Assembly: GCF_946479885.1 (NCBI RefSeq)
Contig: NZ_CAMLHM010000014.1
Span: 1-64,000, forward strand
Source of the DNA: an uncultured Devosia sp.
GTDB taxonomy: Bacteria > Pseudomonadota > Alphaproteobacteria > Rhizobiales > Devosiaceae
Direction: 5' to 3'
Length of the DNA stretch: 64,000 nucleotides
The position numbers and the translations under genes are program-made. A model generated the notes under the pieces. The model was given only the letters and a program-made list of their open reading frames with translations. It did no database searches and was not told the origin of the DNA. Shown here piece by piece: positions 40,012-50,676 of this stretch (its first letter is position 1; each line of letters starts with the position of its first letter).

Positions 40012-42420
40012 CTACACGAAGTAGGCCGCGGCCACGAGGCCCGCCAGCATGCCGATATCGGTGGCGAGCTTGTCGAGCGCCTTGGGCGTCATGTCGGCGG
40101 CCACGGCAATGCGCAGGTCCGCTTCTATCCGCAAGGCGGCCTTGGCGACCGGCGACATGATACCGTCCTCGATACCGCCGGGCAGCATTTCGATCTGATT
40201 GCGCAGCTCGGTGACCTGGAACTGTACAGAGCGCGGATTGAGCGGATCGAGCACCAGCAGGTCGGTTGCGCTCTGGGTGCCGGCACTGACCGAATAGCGC
40301 CGGCGATGCGACATGACGCTGTCGCCGATTTCGAGCAGCATTTCGAGCGAGCCGTCGGGGGCATCCTTGTCGGTCAGCCAGCCGGTAATGCGCGCAAGCT
40401 GGATGGCGCGTTCGAGGCGGCGGCCGAGCTCCAGGAAACGCCAGCCGGCAAAGCGGTACATGTTTTCATGCACGAGACCGGAAAAGCCGGCCAGCTTGCG
40501 CAGCAGCACCGTCATGGCGCGCGTGGCGTCGTCGCCCGGCTCGATCCTGGTGGCAAAGCGCTGGGCGGTCTTCTGCAGGTCGTTGAGCGCCAGCCAGCCA
40601 TCGGGTGAGAACCGGTCGCGGATCTGGCCGGCGCTATGGACGGCGCTGTCGATGGAGGCGAGCAGCCCCTGCGGCATGGCTTCGCCGGCATCGACATCGA
40701 TGGTGTCGAGGAAGGTGGCGCAGTGGGTCAGGATGGGCAGGTCGGCCTTGCTCAGCTCCGCCAGGCGCGCATTGTAGGCGCGCAGAATGCGAACCGTTGC
40801 CTCGCAGCGTTCGGCGTAGCGGCCGAGCCAGATGAGATTGTCGGCAGCGCGGCTGGGCAGGCTGCCGGGCACGTTGCGCACCAGCTTCTGCCCATCCTGC
40901 GGCAGCAGCGAAATGCGTTCCACCGGCTTGGAGGACAGCACCCAGACGTCGGCCGCCTGGCCGCCGCGCTGCATGGCGATGGCTGAAGTGTCGAGGGTCG
41001 ATCCCACGCGGGCAAAGCCGCCGGGCATGATGGTCCAGCCGTCGGCGGTGCGGGCGGCATAGACGCGCAGGGTGATGGGGCGTGGCTGCAGCTTGCCATC
41101 GACATAGACCGGCGCGGTCGACAATTGTACCGGCTCCTGGCCGACATAGTCGGCGCCATTGGCCTTCATCCGCTCGATCAGCGCCGCCTTCTGTTCTGGC
41201 GGGATGGACGAGCCGAGCGCGGTGCCGCGCAGGTCGTCGAAGGGCAGGGTGGTGGCAAAGGCCGGACCGACCAGCAGGTTGTCGAAATTGTCGATCACAT
41301 GCTGCTGCTCGCTCGGCTGGCCGCACCACCAGGTGGCGATCTCGGGCAGCAGCAGGTCGGTATCGAGCAGCTTCTGCGCCAGGCGCGGCATGAAGGCGGC
41401 GAGCGCCCGTGTTTCGAGGAAGCCGGTGCCGATGGCGTTGATCATCGAGATCGAGCCATGACGCAGGGCTTCGACCATGCCGGGCGTGCCGATGCGGCTG
41501 TCGTAACGCAGCTCGAGCGGATCGACGAAGCTGGCATCCATGCGGCGCCACAGCACGCTGACCGGCTTGAGGCCGGCCACGGTGCGCACCATGACATTGC
41601 CGTCCTCGATGATGAGGTCCTCGCCCTCGAGCAGCATCAGGCCGAGATAGCGGGCGATATAGGCGTGCTCGAAATAGGTCTCGTTGAGCTGGCCGGGCGT
41701 CAAGATGCCGACGCGGCCGCCATCGCGCTTGGCGTCGGCGAAGAGCGTGTCGCGGAAGTCGCGGAAGAAGCCTGCAAGACGCTGCACATTCATGTCGGCA
41801 TAGATGTCGGATAGCGCGCGCGTGGTGGCGACGCGATTTTCCAGCGCGAAGCCGGCACCGGACGGGGCCTGGGCGCGATCGCCCAATACCCACCAGGCGC
41901 CATCGGGACCCCGGCCCAGCTCGAAGGCGCAGAAATGCAGGTAATGGCCGCTGACCGGCTTTACACCGACCAGCGGTCGCAGGAATTCGCCATTGCGGGC
42001 GACCAGCTCGGGTGGCAGCAGGCCCTGCTGCACCAGGGTATTGTCGCCATAGACATCGGCAATCACGGTTTCGAGCAGCTCGGCGCGCTGGATCAGGCCG
42101 GCGCTGATGCGCGACCAGTCGGCCTCGTCGATGAGCAGCGGCACATGGGCCAGCGGCCAGGCGCGTTCCTTGCCCTCGGCACCGTCATACTTGCGGTAGA
42201 ACACCCCGGCGTCGCGCAGATATTGGTCGGCGCGCTCGAAGCGGGCGGCAAGCTCGGTGGGGCCAAGCTTGTCGAAAGCCGCCATGAGCTGGGCCCAGCC
42301 GGGCCTGACATTGCCGGATGGATCGATCATCTCGTCGGGTACGCCCGGCTGCAGGCGATAGTCGGCGATGATGCTCGGCCCGGCCGGCGGCGTGTCCCGC
42401 GTCTTTTGATTCCGTGTCAT
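40012..42420 (-). CDS. Circularly permuted ATP-grasp / alpha-E domain fusion protein
   Basis: 802 residues. The N-terminal ~480 residues are a circularly permuted ATP-grasp domain (DUF404/DUF407 type: GVFYRKYDGAEGKERAWPLAHVPLLI, RVGILTPGQLNETYFEHAYIA, LVEGEDL-like region, VLWRRMDASFVDPLELR). The C-terminal ~300 residues are an all-helical alpha-E (DUF403) domain (LPSRAADNLIWLGRYAERCEATVRILRAY, RYSVSAGTQSATDLLVLDPLNPRSV). In many genomes these are two separate genes; here they are fused. ATP-grasp enzymes join a carboxylate to an amine, so the trio is thought to assemble a peptide-like product. It starts 4 bases after the DUF2126 gene end. Confidence 0.92.
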   Translation of the reverse strand: MTRNQKTRDTPPAGPSIIADYRLQPGVPDEMIDPSGNVRPGWAQLMAAFDKLGPTELAARFERADQYLRDAGVFYRKYDGAEGKERAWPLAHVPLLIDEADWSRISAGLIQRAELLETVIADVYGDNTLVQQGLLPPELVARNGEFLRPLVGVKPVSGHYLHFCAFELGRGPDGAWWVLGDRAQAPSGAGFALENRVATTRALSDIYADMNVQRLAGFFRDFRDTLFADAKRDGGRVGILTPGQLNETYFEHAYIARYLGLMLLEGEDLIIEDGNVMVRTVAGLKPVSVLWRRMDASFVDPLELRYDSRIGTPGMVEALRHGSISMINAIGTGFLETRALAAFMPRLAQKLLDTDLLLPEIATWWCGQPSEQQHVIDNFDNLLVGPAFATTLPFDDLRGTALGSSIPPEQKAALIERMKANGADYVGQEPVQLSTAPVYVDGKLQPRPITLRVYAARTADGWTIMPGGFARVGSTLDTSAIAMQRGGQAADVWVLSSKPVERISLLPQDGQKLVRNVPGSLPSRAADNLIWLGRYAERCEATVRILRAYNARLAELSKADLPILTHCATFLDTIDVDAGEAMPQGLLASIDSAVHSAGQIRDRFSPDGWLALNDLQKTAQRFATRIEPGDDATRAMTVLLRKLAGFSGLVHENMYRFAGWRFLELGRRLERAIQLARITGWLTDKDAPDGSLEMLLEIGDSVMSHRRRYSVSAGTQSATDLLVLDPLNPRSVQFQVTELRNQIEMLPGGIEDGIMSPVAKAALRIEADLRIAVAADMTPKALDKLATDIGMLAGLVAAAYFV

Positions 42421-42423
42421 CGG

Positions 42424-45400
42424 CTACCAGAAGCGCGGGGGCCGGCGCAGGTCAAGCGTCAGCGGGAATTCGTCCGCAGGCTTTTCCGGGCGCAGGGCAT
42501 AACCGCCGGCCGTATAGTTCTGCGGGACAAACCGGGCGAGGCGGCGGGCCTCGGCCTCGTTGCCATTGACCGGGAAGGTGTCGTAGCTGCGGCCGCCGGG
42601 ATGGGCGACGTGGTAGACGCAGCCGCCGACCGGGCGCTGGGTCCAGGTGTCGTAGATGTCAAAGACCAGCGGGGTGTTGACCGGCAGGACCGGATGGAGA
42701 CCCGAGGCGGGTTGCCAGGCCTTGTAGCGCACCCCGGCGACCGAGGTGCCCTTGGTGTCGGTTGGCTTGAGAGGCACCGGGCGCTGGTTGCAGGTGACGA
42801 CATAGCGGTCCGGGTTGAGCCCTTCGAGCTTGACCTGCAGGCGTTCGACCGAGCTATCGACGAAGCGCACCGTGCCGCCGATGGCGCCCTGTTCGCCCAT
42901 GACGTGCCAGGGTTCAAGGGCCTGGCGCAGTTCGAGCTTGATGCCCTCGTATTCGACCTCGCCGCAAAAGGGGAAGCGGAATTCGAGCTGGGCGGCAAAC
43001 CAGGCCGGGTCGAGCTTGAAGCCGTGCCGGTCGAGATCGGCGAGGATGTCGAGAAAGTCCTGCCAGACGTAATGGGGCAGCATGAAGCGGTCATGCAGCG
43101 TCGTGCCCCAGCGGGCGAAGCTGCCGTCGGCCGGATCGGTCCAGTAGCGGGCGATGAGGGCGCGGATCAGCACCTGCTGGGCCAGCGACATGCGGGCATT
43201 GGGCGGCATTTCGAAGCCGCGGAATTCGACGAGGCCGAGGCGTCCGGTGGGGCCGTCGGGCGAATAGAGCTTGTCGATGCAAATTTCGGAGCGGTGGGTG
43301 TTGCCGGTAACGTCGACGAGCAGGTTGCGGAACAGGCGGTCGACCAGCCAGGGCAAGGGCGCCGGTTCGCCCGAGGCAGGATTGGGCACCTGCGCCATGG
43401 CGATTTCAAGTTCGTAGAGGCTGTCGTGCCGCGCCTCGTCGAAGCGCGGCGCCTGGCTGGTGGGGCCGATGAAGAGGCCTGAGAACAGGTAGCTCATCGA
43501 CGGGTGGCGCTGCCAATGCAGCACCAGCGACTTGAGCAGGTCGGGCCGGCGCAGGAAGGGGCTGTCATGCGGGGTGGCGCCGCCGACCACGACATGGTTG
43601 CCACCGCCGGTGCCGGTATGGCGGCCATCGATCATGAACTTGTCGGCGCCCAGGCGGGACTGGCGGGCCTCTTCATAGATGGCCGACGTCGTCGCGACGC
43701 AATCGTCCCAGCTTGCGGCCGGGTGAATGTTGACCTCGATGACACCAGGATCAGGCGCGACGCGGATGACGTTGAGGCGCGGATCGTGCGGTGGGGCGTA
43801 GCCTTCGAGGTGAACCGGCTGGCCGATCTCCCTGGCGGCGGCCTCGGTGGCGGCGACGAGTTCGAGATAGTCCTCGAGCTTTTCGACCGGCGGCAGGAAG
43901 ACGCAGAGGCGGTGGTCGCGGATTTCGGCGGTGACGGCAGTGCGCACCTGGCCCTCGATCTCGCTGATGACCTGCTCGGTAATGTCCTGCTGCTCGGTAG
44001 CCGCGGTGAAGTCGGTGGTGGCCTGGGCGCGCGGATCGGCTTCGAGGCCGGTCTTCTGGCGAGCGAGGATTTCGACCGGGTCGGGCAGGGCGCCGCGCGG
44101 CGCGCCGGGATCTTGCGCCACGACATGGGGGTAGGAGGTGGGGCTCAGGTGCTTGAGCGAGCTCAGCGGCAGGCGGTAGCCGGCCGGGCTGTCACCGGGG
44201 GCGAGGAACAGCTTGCCGCGGCGGGTCTTCCACTTTTCGGTGAGCCAGGGGCTCGATGCGGCCGCGTTCCAGCGCTGCACCGGCAGCACATAACCGGTGG
44301 GGTTGGTCAGGCCGCGCTCGAACACCTTGGCGATGCGCGAACGGGCTTCGGGATCGGCCAGTTCGGAATTGGCGGGATCGACATTGGCGGGGAGGTTGGC
44401 CTCCTTGAGCAGCCATTCGCCCGGGTCTTCATAGGCCTCGGCAATGGTCTCGCCGGTAAGGCCAAGACTGCGCGCGAACGCTGCCAGAAATTGGCGAGCA
44501 TGCTCGTGGGTTGCCGACGTCTTGACGCCTTCACGGGCGATGAGCTTCTCGTCGGTCCAGACCGGCTTGCCATCGAGGCGCCAGTAGAGCGAGAAGGTCC
44601 AGCGCGGCAGGGTTTCACCGGGATACCATTTGCCCTGGCCATAATGCAGCATGCCATTGGGGGCGAAGCGCTCGCGCAGGCGGCGGATCAGGTCGTCGGC
44701 GAGGGTGCGCTTGGTGGGACCGACCGCGCCGGTATTCCACTCGTCTGCTTCGAAATCGTCGATGGACACGAAGGTCGGTTCGCCGCCCATGGTGAGGCGA
44801 ACATCGTTGTCCGCCAATACCTTATCGACCTGGTGGCCAAGGGTATCGAGCTCATCCCAGCTCGCATCGGAGAACGGCTTGGTGATGCGGGGATGTTCGG
44901 CAACGCGGGTGACGCGCATGTCGAAGGCGAAATCGACCTCGGCATAGGAGGCAAAGCCGGAGATAGGCGCGGCATTGCGGTAATGCGGCGTGGCGGCAAG
45001 CGGGACGTGGCTTTCGCCGGTCAGCAGGCCCGACGTCGGGTCGAGGCCAACCCAGCCGGCGCCGGGGAGGTAGACTTCGCACCAGGCGTGGAGGTCGGTG
45101 AAATCGTGGTCGGTGCCGGCGGGGCCATCGAGCGAGACCAAATCTGGTTTAAGCTGAATGAGATAGCCGGAGACGAAACGGGCGGCGAAGCCGAGATTGC
45201 GCAGGGTCTGAACCAGCAGCCAGCTGGAATCGCGGCAACTGCCCTTGGCATTGCCGAGGGTTTCCTCGGGCGTCCAGACGCCGGTTTCCATGCGCACGAT
45301 GTAGGCAATGTGCTGCTGGATGGAGGCATTGATGGCGGTGACGAAGTTCACCGTGTTCATGGGCGACTTGTCGATACCATCGAGGAACCGCTGCAGCAGC

Positions 45401-45774
45401 GGGCCGACTGGCTCGGGCTGCATGTAGATGGAGAGATCGGCCCGGATATCTTCGGGATATTGGAACGGCCAGATCTCGGCGCTCTCCTCGACGAAGAAGT
45501 CGAAGGGGTTGTAGACCGTCATGTCGGCGACGAGATCGACCTCGATCTTGAGCTCGGTGACCGGCTCGGGAAAGACGAAGCGCGTGAGGAAATTGCCGTA
45601 GGGATCCTGCTGCACATTGACGAAGTGCAGCGAGGGCGAAACCTTGAGCGAATAGCTCAGCACCTTGGTCTTGGAATGCGGCGCCGGTTGCAGCCGGATG
45701 ATCTGGGGCTGGAGGACAACCGGACGATCATACTTGTAATGCGTCAGATGATAGACGGCGGCTTTGATCGACAT
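42424..45774 (-). CDS. Transglutaminase-DUF2126 large protein
   Basis: 1116 residues. The N-terminal beta domain ([38 protein letters not shown]) precedes a transglutaminase core with Cys in [18 protein letters not shown], His in [14 protein letters not shown] and Asp in [12 protein letters not shown] long C-terminal DUF2126 region ([47 protein letters not shown]) follows. It has no signal peptide. It is the first gene of a minus-strand operon with the ATP-grasp/alpha-E fusion and a second transglutaminase-like gene. The frame is intact along 3.3 kb. Biochemical role unproven; a long open frame on the opposite strand is only a codon-bias shadow. Confidence 0.94.
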   Translation of the reverse strand: MSIKAAVYHLTHYKYDRPVVLQPQIIRLQPAPHSKTKVLSYSLKVSPSLHFVNVQQDPYGNFLTRFVFPEPVTELKIEVDLVADMTVYNPFDFFVEESAEIWPFQYPEDIRADLSIYMQPEPVGPLLQRFLDGIDKSPMNTVNFVTAINASIQQHIAYIVRMETGVWTPEETLGNAKGSCRDSSWLLVQTLRNLGFAARFVSGYLIQLKPDLVSLDGPAGTDHDFTDLHAWCEVYLPGAGWVGLDPTSGLLTGESHVPLAATPHYRNAAPISGFASYAEVDFAFDMRVTRVAEHPRITKPFSDASWDELDTLGHQVDKVLADNDVRLTMGGEPTFVSIDDFEADEWNTGAVGPTKRTLADDLIRRLRERFAPNGMLHYGQGKWYPGETLPRWTFSLYWRLDGKPVWTDEKLIAREGVKTSATHEHARQFLAAFARSLGLTGETIAEAYEDPGEWLLKEANLPANVDPANSELADPEARSRIAKVFERGLTNPTGYVLPVQRWNAAASSPWLTEKWKTRRGKLFLAPGDSPAGYRLPLSSLKHLSPTSYPHVVAQDPGAPRGALPDPVEILARQKTGLEADPRAQATTDFTAATEQQDITEQVISEIEGQVRTAVTAEIRDHRLCVFLPPVEKLEDYLELVAATEAAAREIGQPVHLEGYAPPHDPRLNVIRVAPDPGVIEVNIHPAASWDDCVATTSAIYEEARQSRLGADKFMIDGRHTGTGGGNHVVVGGATPHDSPFLRRPDLLKSLVLHWQRHPSMSYLFSGLFIGPTSQAPRFDEARHDSLYELEIAMAQVPNPASGEPAPLPWLVDRLFRNLLVDVTGNTHRSEICIDKLYSPDGPTGRLGLVEFRGFEMPPNARMSLAQQVLIRALIARYWTDPADGSFARWGTTLHDRFMLPHYVWQDFLDILADLDRHGFKLDPAWFAAQLEFRFPFCGEVEYEGIKLELRQALEPWHVMGEQGAIGGTVRFVDSSVERLQVKLEGLNPDRYVVTCNQRPVPLKPTDTKGTSVAGVRYKAWQPASGLHPVLPVNTPLVFDIYDTWTQRPVGGCVYHVAHPGGRSYDTFPVNGNEAEARRLARFVPQNYTAGGYALRPEKPADEFPLTLDLRRPPRFW

Positions 45775-45881
45775 GCGTTCAGGTCGCTCGCTTCAGGCCA
45801 CGAATTTGACTTCCCGATAAAGAGCTTAGCGGGGATTGCCTGGCAGGGCTAGGCGCATGGTCGCGTTCCTTGCAGTCGGCC

Positions 45882-45980
45882 TTCCCTCCCCCTTGAGGGG
45901 AGGGATCGAGGGAGGGGGTAGTTTAGTGACGAACAGAGGGACCCCCACCCTCATTCCCTCCCCTCAAGGGGGAGGGAGGC
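45882..45980. repeat. GC-rich palindromic repeat, family A copy downstream of the kinase gene
   Basis: CCCTCCCCCTTGAGGGGAGGG and CCCTCCCCTCAAGGGGGAGGG ends with GGGGGTA / ACCCCCACCCTC inner arms. It is nearly identical over about 115 bp, flanks included (TGCAGTCGGCCTTCC before, GGCGCAGACTAT after), to the copy at 47694, in the same orientation. Confidence 0.92.
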
Positions 45981-46013
45981 GCAGACTATCGGCTTCGGGG
46001 CACAAAGTATCGC

Positions 46014-47597
46014 TCACACCATCGCGTCGATGGCCTGCCTTTGCCGCAGCATCTCGAGGAAAATCCGGTAGTCCTTGTCGAAATGCTGCCGTGCCGCGGC
46101 ATCGGGGGCGCGTTCGCGGCCGCCTTGCTGCATGGCGATGCAGGCGGCGTCGAGGCTGGGATAGAGGCCCGCGGCGGTGGCAGCGACCATGGCCATGCCG
46201 AGAAGCGTAGCGTCGCGGGCCGAGGATTCGACCACGGTGCAGCCGGTGGCGTCGGCGTAAAGCTCCATCAGCACCGCATTCTTGGTGTGGCCGCCGGTGA
46301 CATGCAGCGTATCGATGGCATAGCCGCGGGTATTGAGAGTTTCCAGGATGTGGCGAACGCCCAGGGCGATCGAGACGGCGGTGCGCCAATAGAGGCGGCA
46401 GAGCGAGTCAAAATCGCTGTCGAGCGTCAGGCCGGAAATGACGCCGAGGGCAAAGGGGTCGCCCAGCGGCGAGCGGTTGCCATGAAAATCGGGCAGCACA
46501 TGCAGGCGTTCAGCGAGAGCCAGCCCTTCACGCTTGCGCAATTCGGCGATGCGCTGGGCGATGCGGTGGTGCATTTCGGGCGTCGGGTCGCCGCCGGCGC
46601 CATGCCAGCGGATGATATGATCGAGCAGGGCACCGGTGGCGGACTGGCCACCTTCATTGAGCCAGACCCCCGGCAGAACGGCGCCGAAATAGGGGCCCCA
46701 GACGCCTGCGGTGGGGCGGTCTTCGGCTGATAGGGCCATGACGCAGCTGGAGGTGCCCGCGATGAGCGCCAGGTGCCGGTCGATGGTATCGACATCGTGC
46801 GTGAAGGCGCCGAGGACCCCGAGCGCCCCGGCATGGGCGTCGATGAGGCCAGCGCCGACGCGGCAGGTGGAGGTCAGCCCGAGGTCGGCTGCGGCGGTGT
46901 CGGTGAGCGGACCGAGGTCGCTGCCGACGGGGCTGGCCTCGGGCGGTAGGCCGGCCTTGTCGAGCAGGTCTTCGAGACCGACGCTGGCAAGGAAATCGGG
47001 CTGCCAGCCGGCTTCGGTGTGGGCGAGATAGGTCCATTTGCAGGTGAGGGTCGACTGGCTGCGGGCGAGCGAGCCGGTGGCTTTCCACGACAGGAAATCG
47101 GCCAGATCGAACATCATGCCCGCGCGTGCCCAGGTGCTCGGCATATGACGCTTGAGCCACATCAGCTTGGGCACTTCCATTTCCGGGGACATGACGCCCC
47201 CGGCGTAATCGAGGACCAGATGGCCGGTAGCGGTGCACTCCTCGGCTTCAGCCAGAGCGCGATGATCGAGCCAGACCACCGTGTCCCAATTATCCTCGCC
47301 GTTGGTGGATACGGTGACCGGATGCCCGTCCGCATCACGCACGACAAGCGAGCAGGTGGCGTCGAAGCTGAGGCCGACGACATGGGTAGGGTCGGCTCCG
47401 GCGGTGGCCATGGCTTCGCGGACTGCGGCACAGACTGCGTGCCAGATCTGCTCGCTGTCATGCTCGGCGTGATTGGCGTCGGTGCGGTTCATCACGATGG
47501 GATGTTCGGCCCGCCCGACCAGCACACCCTGCGCGGTCAATACGCCCGCCCGGGCACTCCCTGTGCCCACATCCACAGCCACCAGGAGGCTTTGCAT
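46014..47597 (-). CDS. FGGY-family pentulose kinase (D-ribulokinase type)
   Basis: 527 residues. FGGY fold: VAVDVGTGSARAGVLTAQGVLV at the N-terminus (phosphate loop 1), GLSFDATCSLVV, WLDHRA, the mid-protein GLIDAHAGALGVLG and the second ATPase motif LHVTGGHTKNAVLMEL. The sequence pattern (DATCSLV, NWDTVVWLDHRA, LPDFHGNRSPLGDP) fits the D-ribulose/pentulose kinase branch rather than xylulose or glycerol kinase. It would phosphorylate the ketose made by the adjacent polyol dehydrogenase. It is last in the smo-like operon and flanked on both sides by near-identical family-A repeats in direct orientation. Confidence 0.9.
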   Translation of the reverse strand: MQSLLVAVDVGTGSARAGVLTAQGVLVGRAEHPIVMNRTDANHAEHDSEQIWHAVCAAVREAMATAGADPTHVVGLSFDATCSLVVRDADGHPVTVSTNGEDNWDTVVWLDHRALAEAEECTATGHLVLDYAGGVMSPEMEVPKLMWLKRHMPSTWARAGMMFDLADFLSWKATGSLARSQSTLTCKWTYLAHTEAGWQPDFLASVGLEDLLDKAGLPPEASPVGSDLGPLTDTAAADLGLTSTCRVGAGLIDAHAGALGVLGAFTHDVDTIDRHLALIAGTSSCVMALSAEDRPTAGVWGPYFGAVLPGVWLNEGGQSATGALLDHIIRWHGAGGDPTPEMHHRIAQRIAELRKREGLALAERLHVLPDFHGNRSPLGDPFALGVISGLTLDSDFDSLCRLYWRTAVSIALGVRHILETLNTRGYAIDTLHVTGGHTKNAVLMELYADATGCTVVESSARDATLLGMAMVAATAAGLYPSLDAACIAMQQGGRERAPDAAARQHFDKDYRIFLEMLRQRQAIDAMV

Positions 47598-47693
47598 AGT
47601 GATCGGGCGCCTTCTTCTCGGTTAGGGCGCGAAAGTAACCGAAGGGAGAGAAGCGGGCTAGGGGGAGGGGGCGTGCAATGTCTGCAGTCGGCC

Positions 47694-47791
47694 TTCCCTC
47701 CCCCTCGAGGGGGAGGGATCGAGGGTGGGGGTGGTTCAGTGATAGCCGAGGGACCCCCACCCTCATTCCCTCCCCTCAAGGGGGAGGGAGG
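47694..47791. repeat. GC-rich palindromic repeat, family A copy between mtlK and kinase
   Basis: CCCTCCCCCTCGAGGGGGAGGG and CCCTCCCCTCAAGGGGGAGGG ends with GAGGGTGGGGGT / ACCCCCACCCTC inner arms. Near twin of the copy at 45882. Confidence 0.92.
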
Positions 47792-47822
47792 CGCAGACTA
47801 TGACCGCTTGAGGATCGCGGTG

Positions 47823-49298
47823 CTAAAGCTGATCCGCCAGGTAGCGTTCCAGCGTCGCCTTGGTGCCGATGTCCCACAGCGTGGTCAGCGCATGGCTGAA
47901 GGCGGCGACGAAGCTGGGGTGGCGGGCGAGGTCGCCGTAGATGTCGACCATGGAGAGCCAGGCTTTGGGGTCGGCTTTGGCGAGGTGGGCCTGGGCGGTC
48001 AGGCGGTCCCAGCTTGGGTCGTTGGGTTCGATGACGGCGCCGGAATCTGATGTGCCGTAGCAGTAGCGGCACCAGAGGGCGGAGACGAGCGCGAGGCCGG
48101 TGGCGGACTGGCCTGATGTGACGCGATCGAGCGCCGAGGGGATGATGAATTTGGGCTGGCGATTGGAGCCGTCCAGCGCCAGGCGGCGGATGGTGTCGCC
48201 GATCTTGGGATTGGCGAAGCGGCGTTCGCACAGGGCGATGTAGTCGTGCAGGTTGGTGTCGGGAACCGGGGGCACGACCGTCACGATCTCGTCGCGCTCG
48301 ACCTTGGCGAGGAAGGCGGACACCAGCGGGTGCTGCATCGCTTCATGCACGAAGTGGATGTCCATCAGCCCAGCCGGATAGGCGATGGTGGCGTGGCCGC
48401 CATTGAGGATGCGGATCTTCATGTGCTCGTAGGGCGCGACATCGGGCACGAACTGCACGCCGACCTTTTCCAGCGCCGGGCGGCCGGCGGGGAAGTTGTC
48501 CTCGAGCACCCACTGGCGGAAACTCTCGCAGAAGACGGGCCAATTATCTTCGATGCCGAAGCTTTCGGCGAGGAGGGCGGTCTCGCGGGGGGAGGTGGCG
48601 GGGGTGATGCGATCGACCATGCCATTGGGAAAGGCGACATTGTCCTTGACCCATTGGGCGAGCGCCGGATCGATCAGCCGGGCCAGGCCGACCACGGCAT
48701 TCTCCGTGACATGGCCATTGCCGGGAATGTTGTCGCAACTCATGACGGTGAAGGGGGCGATGCCGGCATCGCGTCGGCGGACAAGGCCGGCCAGGATCAG
48801 GCCAAAAGCCGTCTTGGGGTCGGCCATGTTGGCGGCGTCGAAGGCGATATCGGGGTGGTTGGGATCGAACTTCTGGCTGGCGGGGTCAATATAGTAGCCG
48901 CCCTCGGTGATGGTCAGCGAGACGATGCGAATGGCCGGATCGGCCAGAAGCGCGATGGTGGCGGCGCTGTCGCCCGGGCGGAGATAGTCGATCATGGCGC
49001 CGGTGATGCGGGCGCTGCTGGTATCGGCTTCCTGCTCGACGACGGTGGTCAGCCAATCCTGCGACTTGAGCTTCTGCCGCATGGCCTCGTCGGCTTCGCG
49101 CACGCCGGCGCCGACCAGGGCCCAATCGTGATCGGCACCCGACGCGAAGAGGTCGTCGAGATAGACGGCCTGATGGGCGCGATGGAAGTTGCCGACACCG
49201 AAATGGACAATGCCGGCCGTAAGGGTGCCTCGGTCATAGGCGGGGATGGCGGCGGTGGTGATCGAGGGCAGGGCGGCGGCGGAGAGTTTGGTGGTCAT
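47823..49298 (-). CDS. mtlK: Mannitol 2-dehydrogenase family polyol dehydrogenase
   Basis: 491-residue long-chain polyol dehydrogenase oxidising mannitol/sorbitol (or arabitol) to the ketose with NAD+. Visible are the GIVHFGVGNFHRAHQAVYLDDLF nucleotide region, TEGGYY, SCDNIPGNG, and the catalytic signature KIRILNGGHATIAYPAGL with Lys, Asn and His. The length is normal for this family. It is encoded downstream of the ABC ATPase of a mannitol/sorbitol-type importer, matching the Rhodobacter smo/mtlK layout. The exact polyol is inferred from context. Confidence 0.93.
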   Translation of the reverse strand: MTTKLSAAALPSITTAAIPAYDRGTLTAGIVHFGVGNFHRAHQAVYLDDLFASGADHDWALVGAGVREADEAMRQKLKSQDWLTTVVEQEADTSSARITGAMIDYLRPGDSAATIALLADPAIRIVSLTITEGGYYIDPASQKFDPNHPDIAFDAANMADPKTAFGLILAGLVRRRDAGIAPFTVMSCDNIPGNGHVTENAVVGLARLIDPALAQWVKDNVAFPNGMVDRITPATSPRETALLAESFGIEDNWPVFCESFRQWVLEDNFPAGRPALEKVGVQFVPDVAPYEHMKIRILNGGHATIAYPAGLMDIHFVHEAMQHPLVSAFLAKVERDEIVTVVPPVPDTNLHDYIALCERRFANPKIGDTIRRLALDGSNRQPKFIIPSALDRVTSGQSATGLALVSALWCRYCYGTSDSGAVIEPNDPSWDRLTAQAHLAKADPKAWLSMVDIYGDLARHPSFVAAFSHALTTLWDIGTKATLERYLADQL

Positions 49299-49328
49299 GG
49301 GAATGTGCTCGTGCCCGGGGCGGTCGGC

Positions 49329-49476
49329 TCCCTCCCCCCTTGAGGGGGAGGGTTGGGGTGGGGGGTGGTGCGGGTGGCGTTGTGGCCGAAGCGGGCTGGA
49401 TAAGCGACCCCCTCCCCAGCTCTGCTAGGGCCCTTCGGGCCCAGCGGCGCTACCCTCCCCTCAAGGGGGAGGGTGG
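49329..49476. repeat. GC-rich palindromic repeat, family A copy between ABC ATPase and mtlK
   Basis: CCCTCCCCCCTTGAGGGGGAGGG and CCCTCCCCTCAAGGGGGAGGGT ends with a longer, partly palindromic centre containing GGGCCCTTCGGGCCC. It occupies the whole 208-bp gap. Confidence 0.9.
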
Positions 49477-49506
49477 GGCCAGCCGATGGTTCGGTGGTAT
49501 GCATGG

Positions 49507-50511
<1,005 letters not shown>

Positions 50512-50551
50512 TTCAGTAGTCCTTTGCCGGCGAAGAGTTGATGGCTACGTC

Positions 50552-50648
50552 CTCCCTCCCCCCTTGAGGGGGAGGGTTGGGGTGGGGGGTGGTGCAGTGG
50601 TTCACTGAGGGACCCCCACCCTCGGTCCCTCCCCTCAAGGGGGAGGGA
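50552..50648. repeat. GC-rich palindromic repeat, family A copy between permease and ATPase
   Basis: CCTCCCTCCCCCCTTGAGGGGGAGGG and CCCTCCCCTCAAGGGGGAGGG ends with GGGTGGGGGGT / ACCCCCACCC inner arms. It fills most of the 165-bp gap between smoG and smoK. Confidence 0.9.
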
Positions 50649-50676
50649 TGCAATGGAGCCGATGGATCGACGAGCA

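Noticed and set aside
43504..45852. Open frame of 782 codons on the plus strand opposite the DUF2126 gene
   Set aside because: It is antisense to an intact 1116-residue conserved protein, rich in Gly/Ala/Arg/Glu as expected from the mirror of a GC-rich gene, and shows no family motif.
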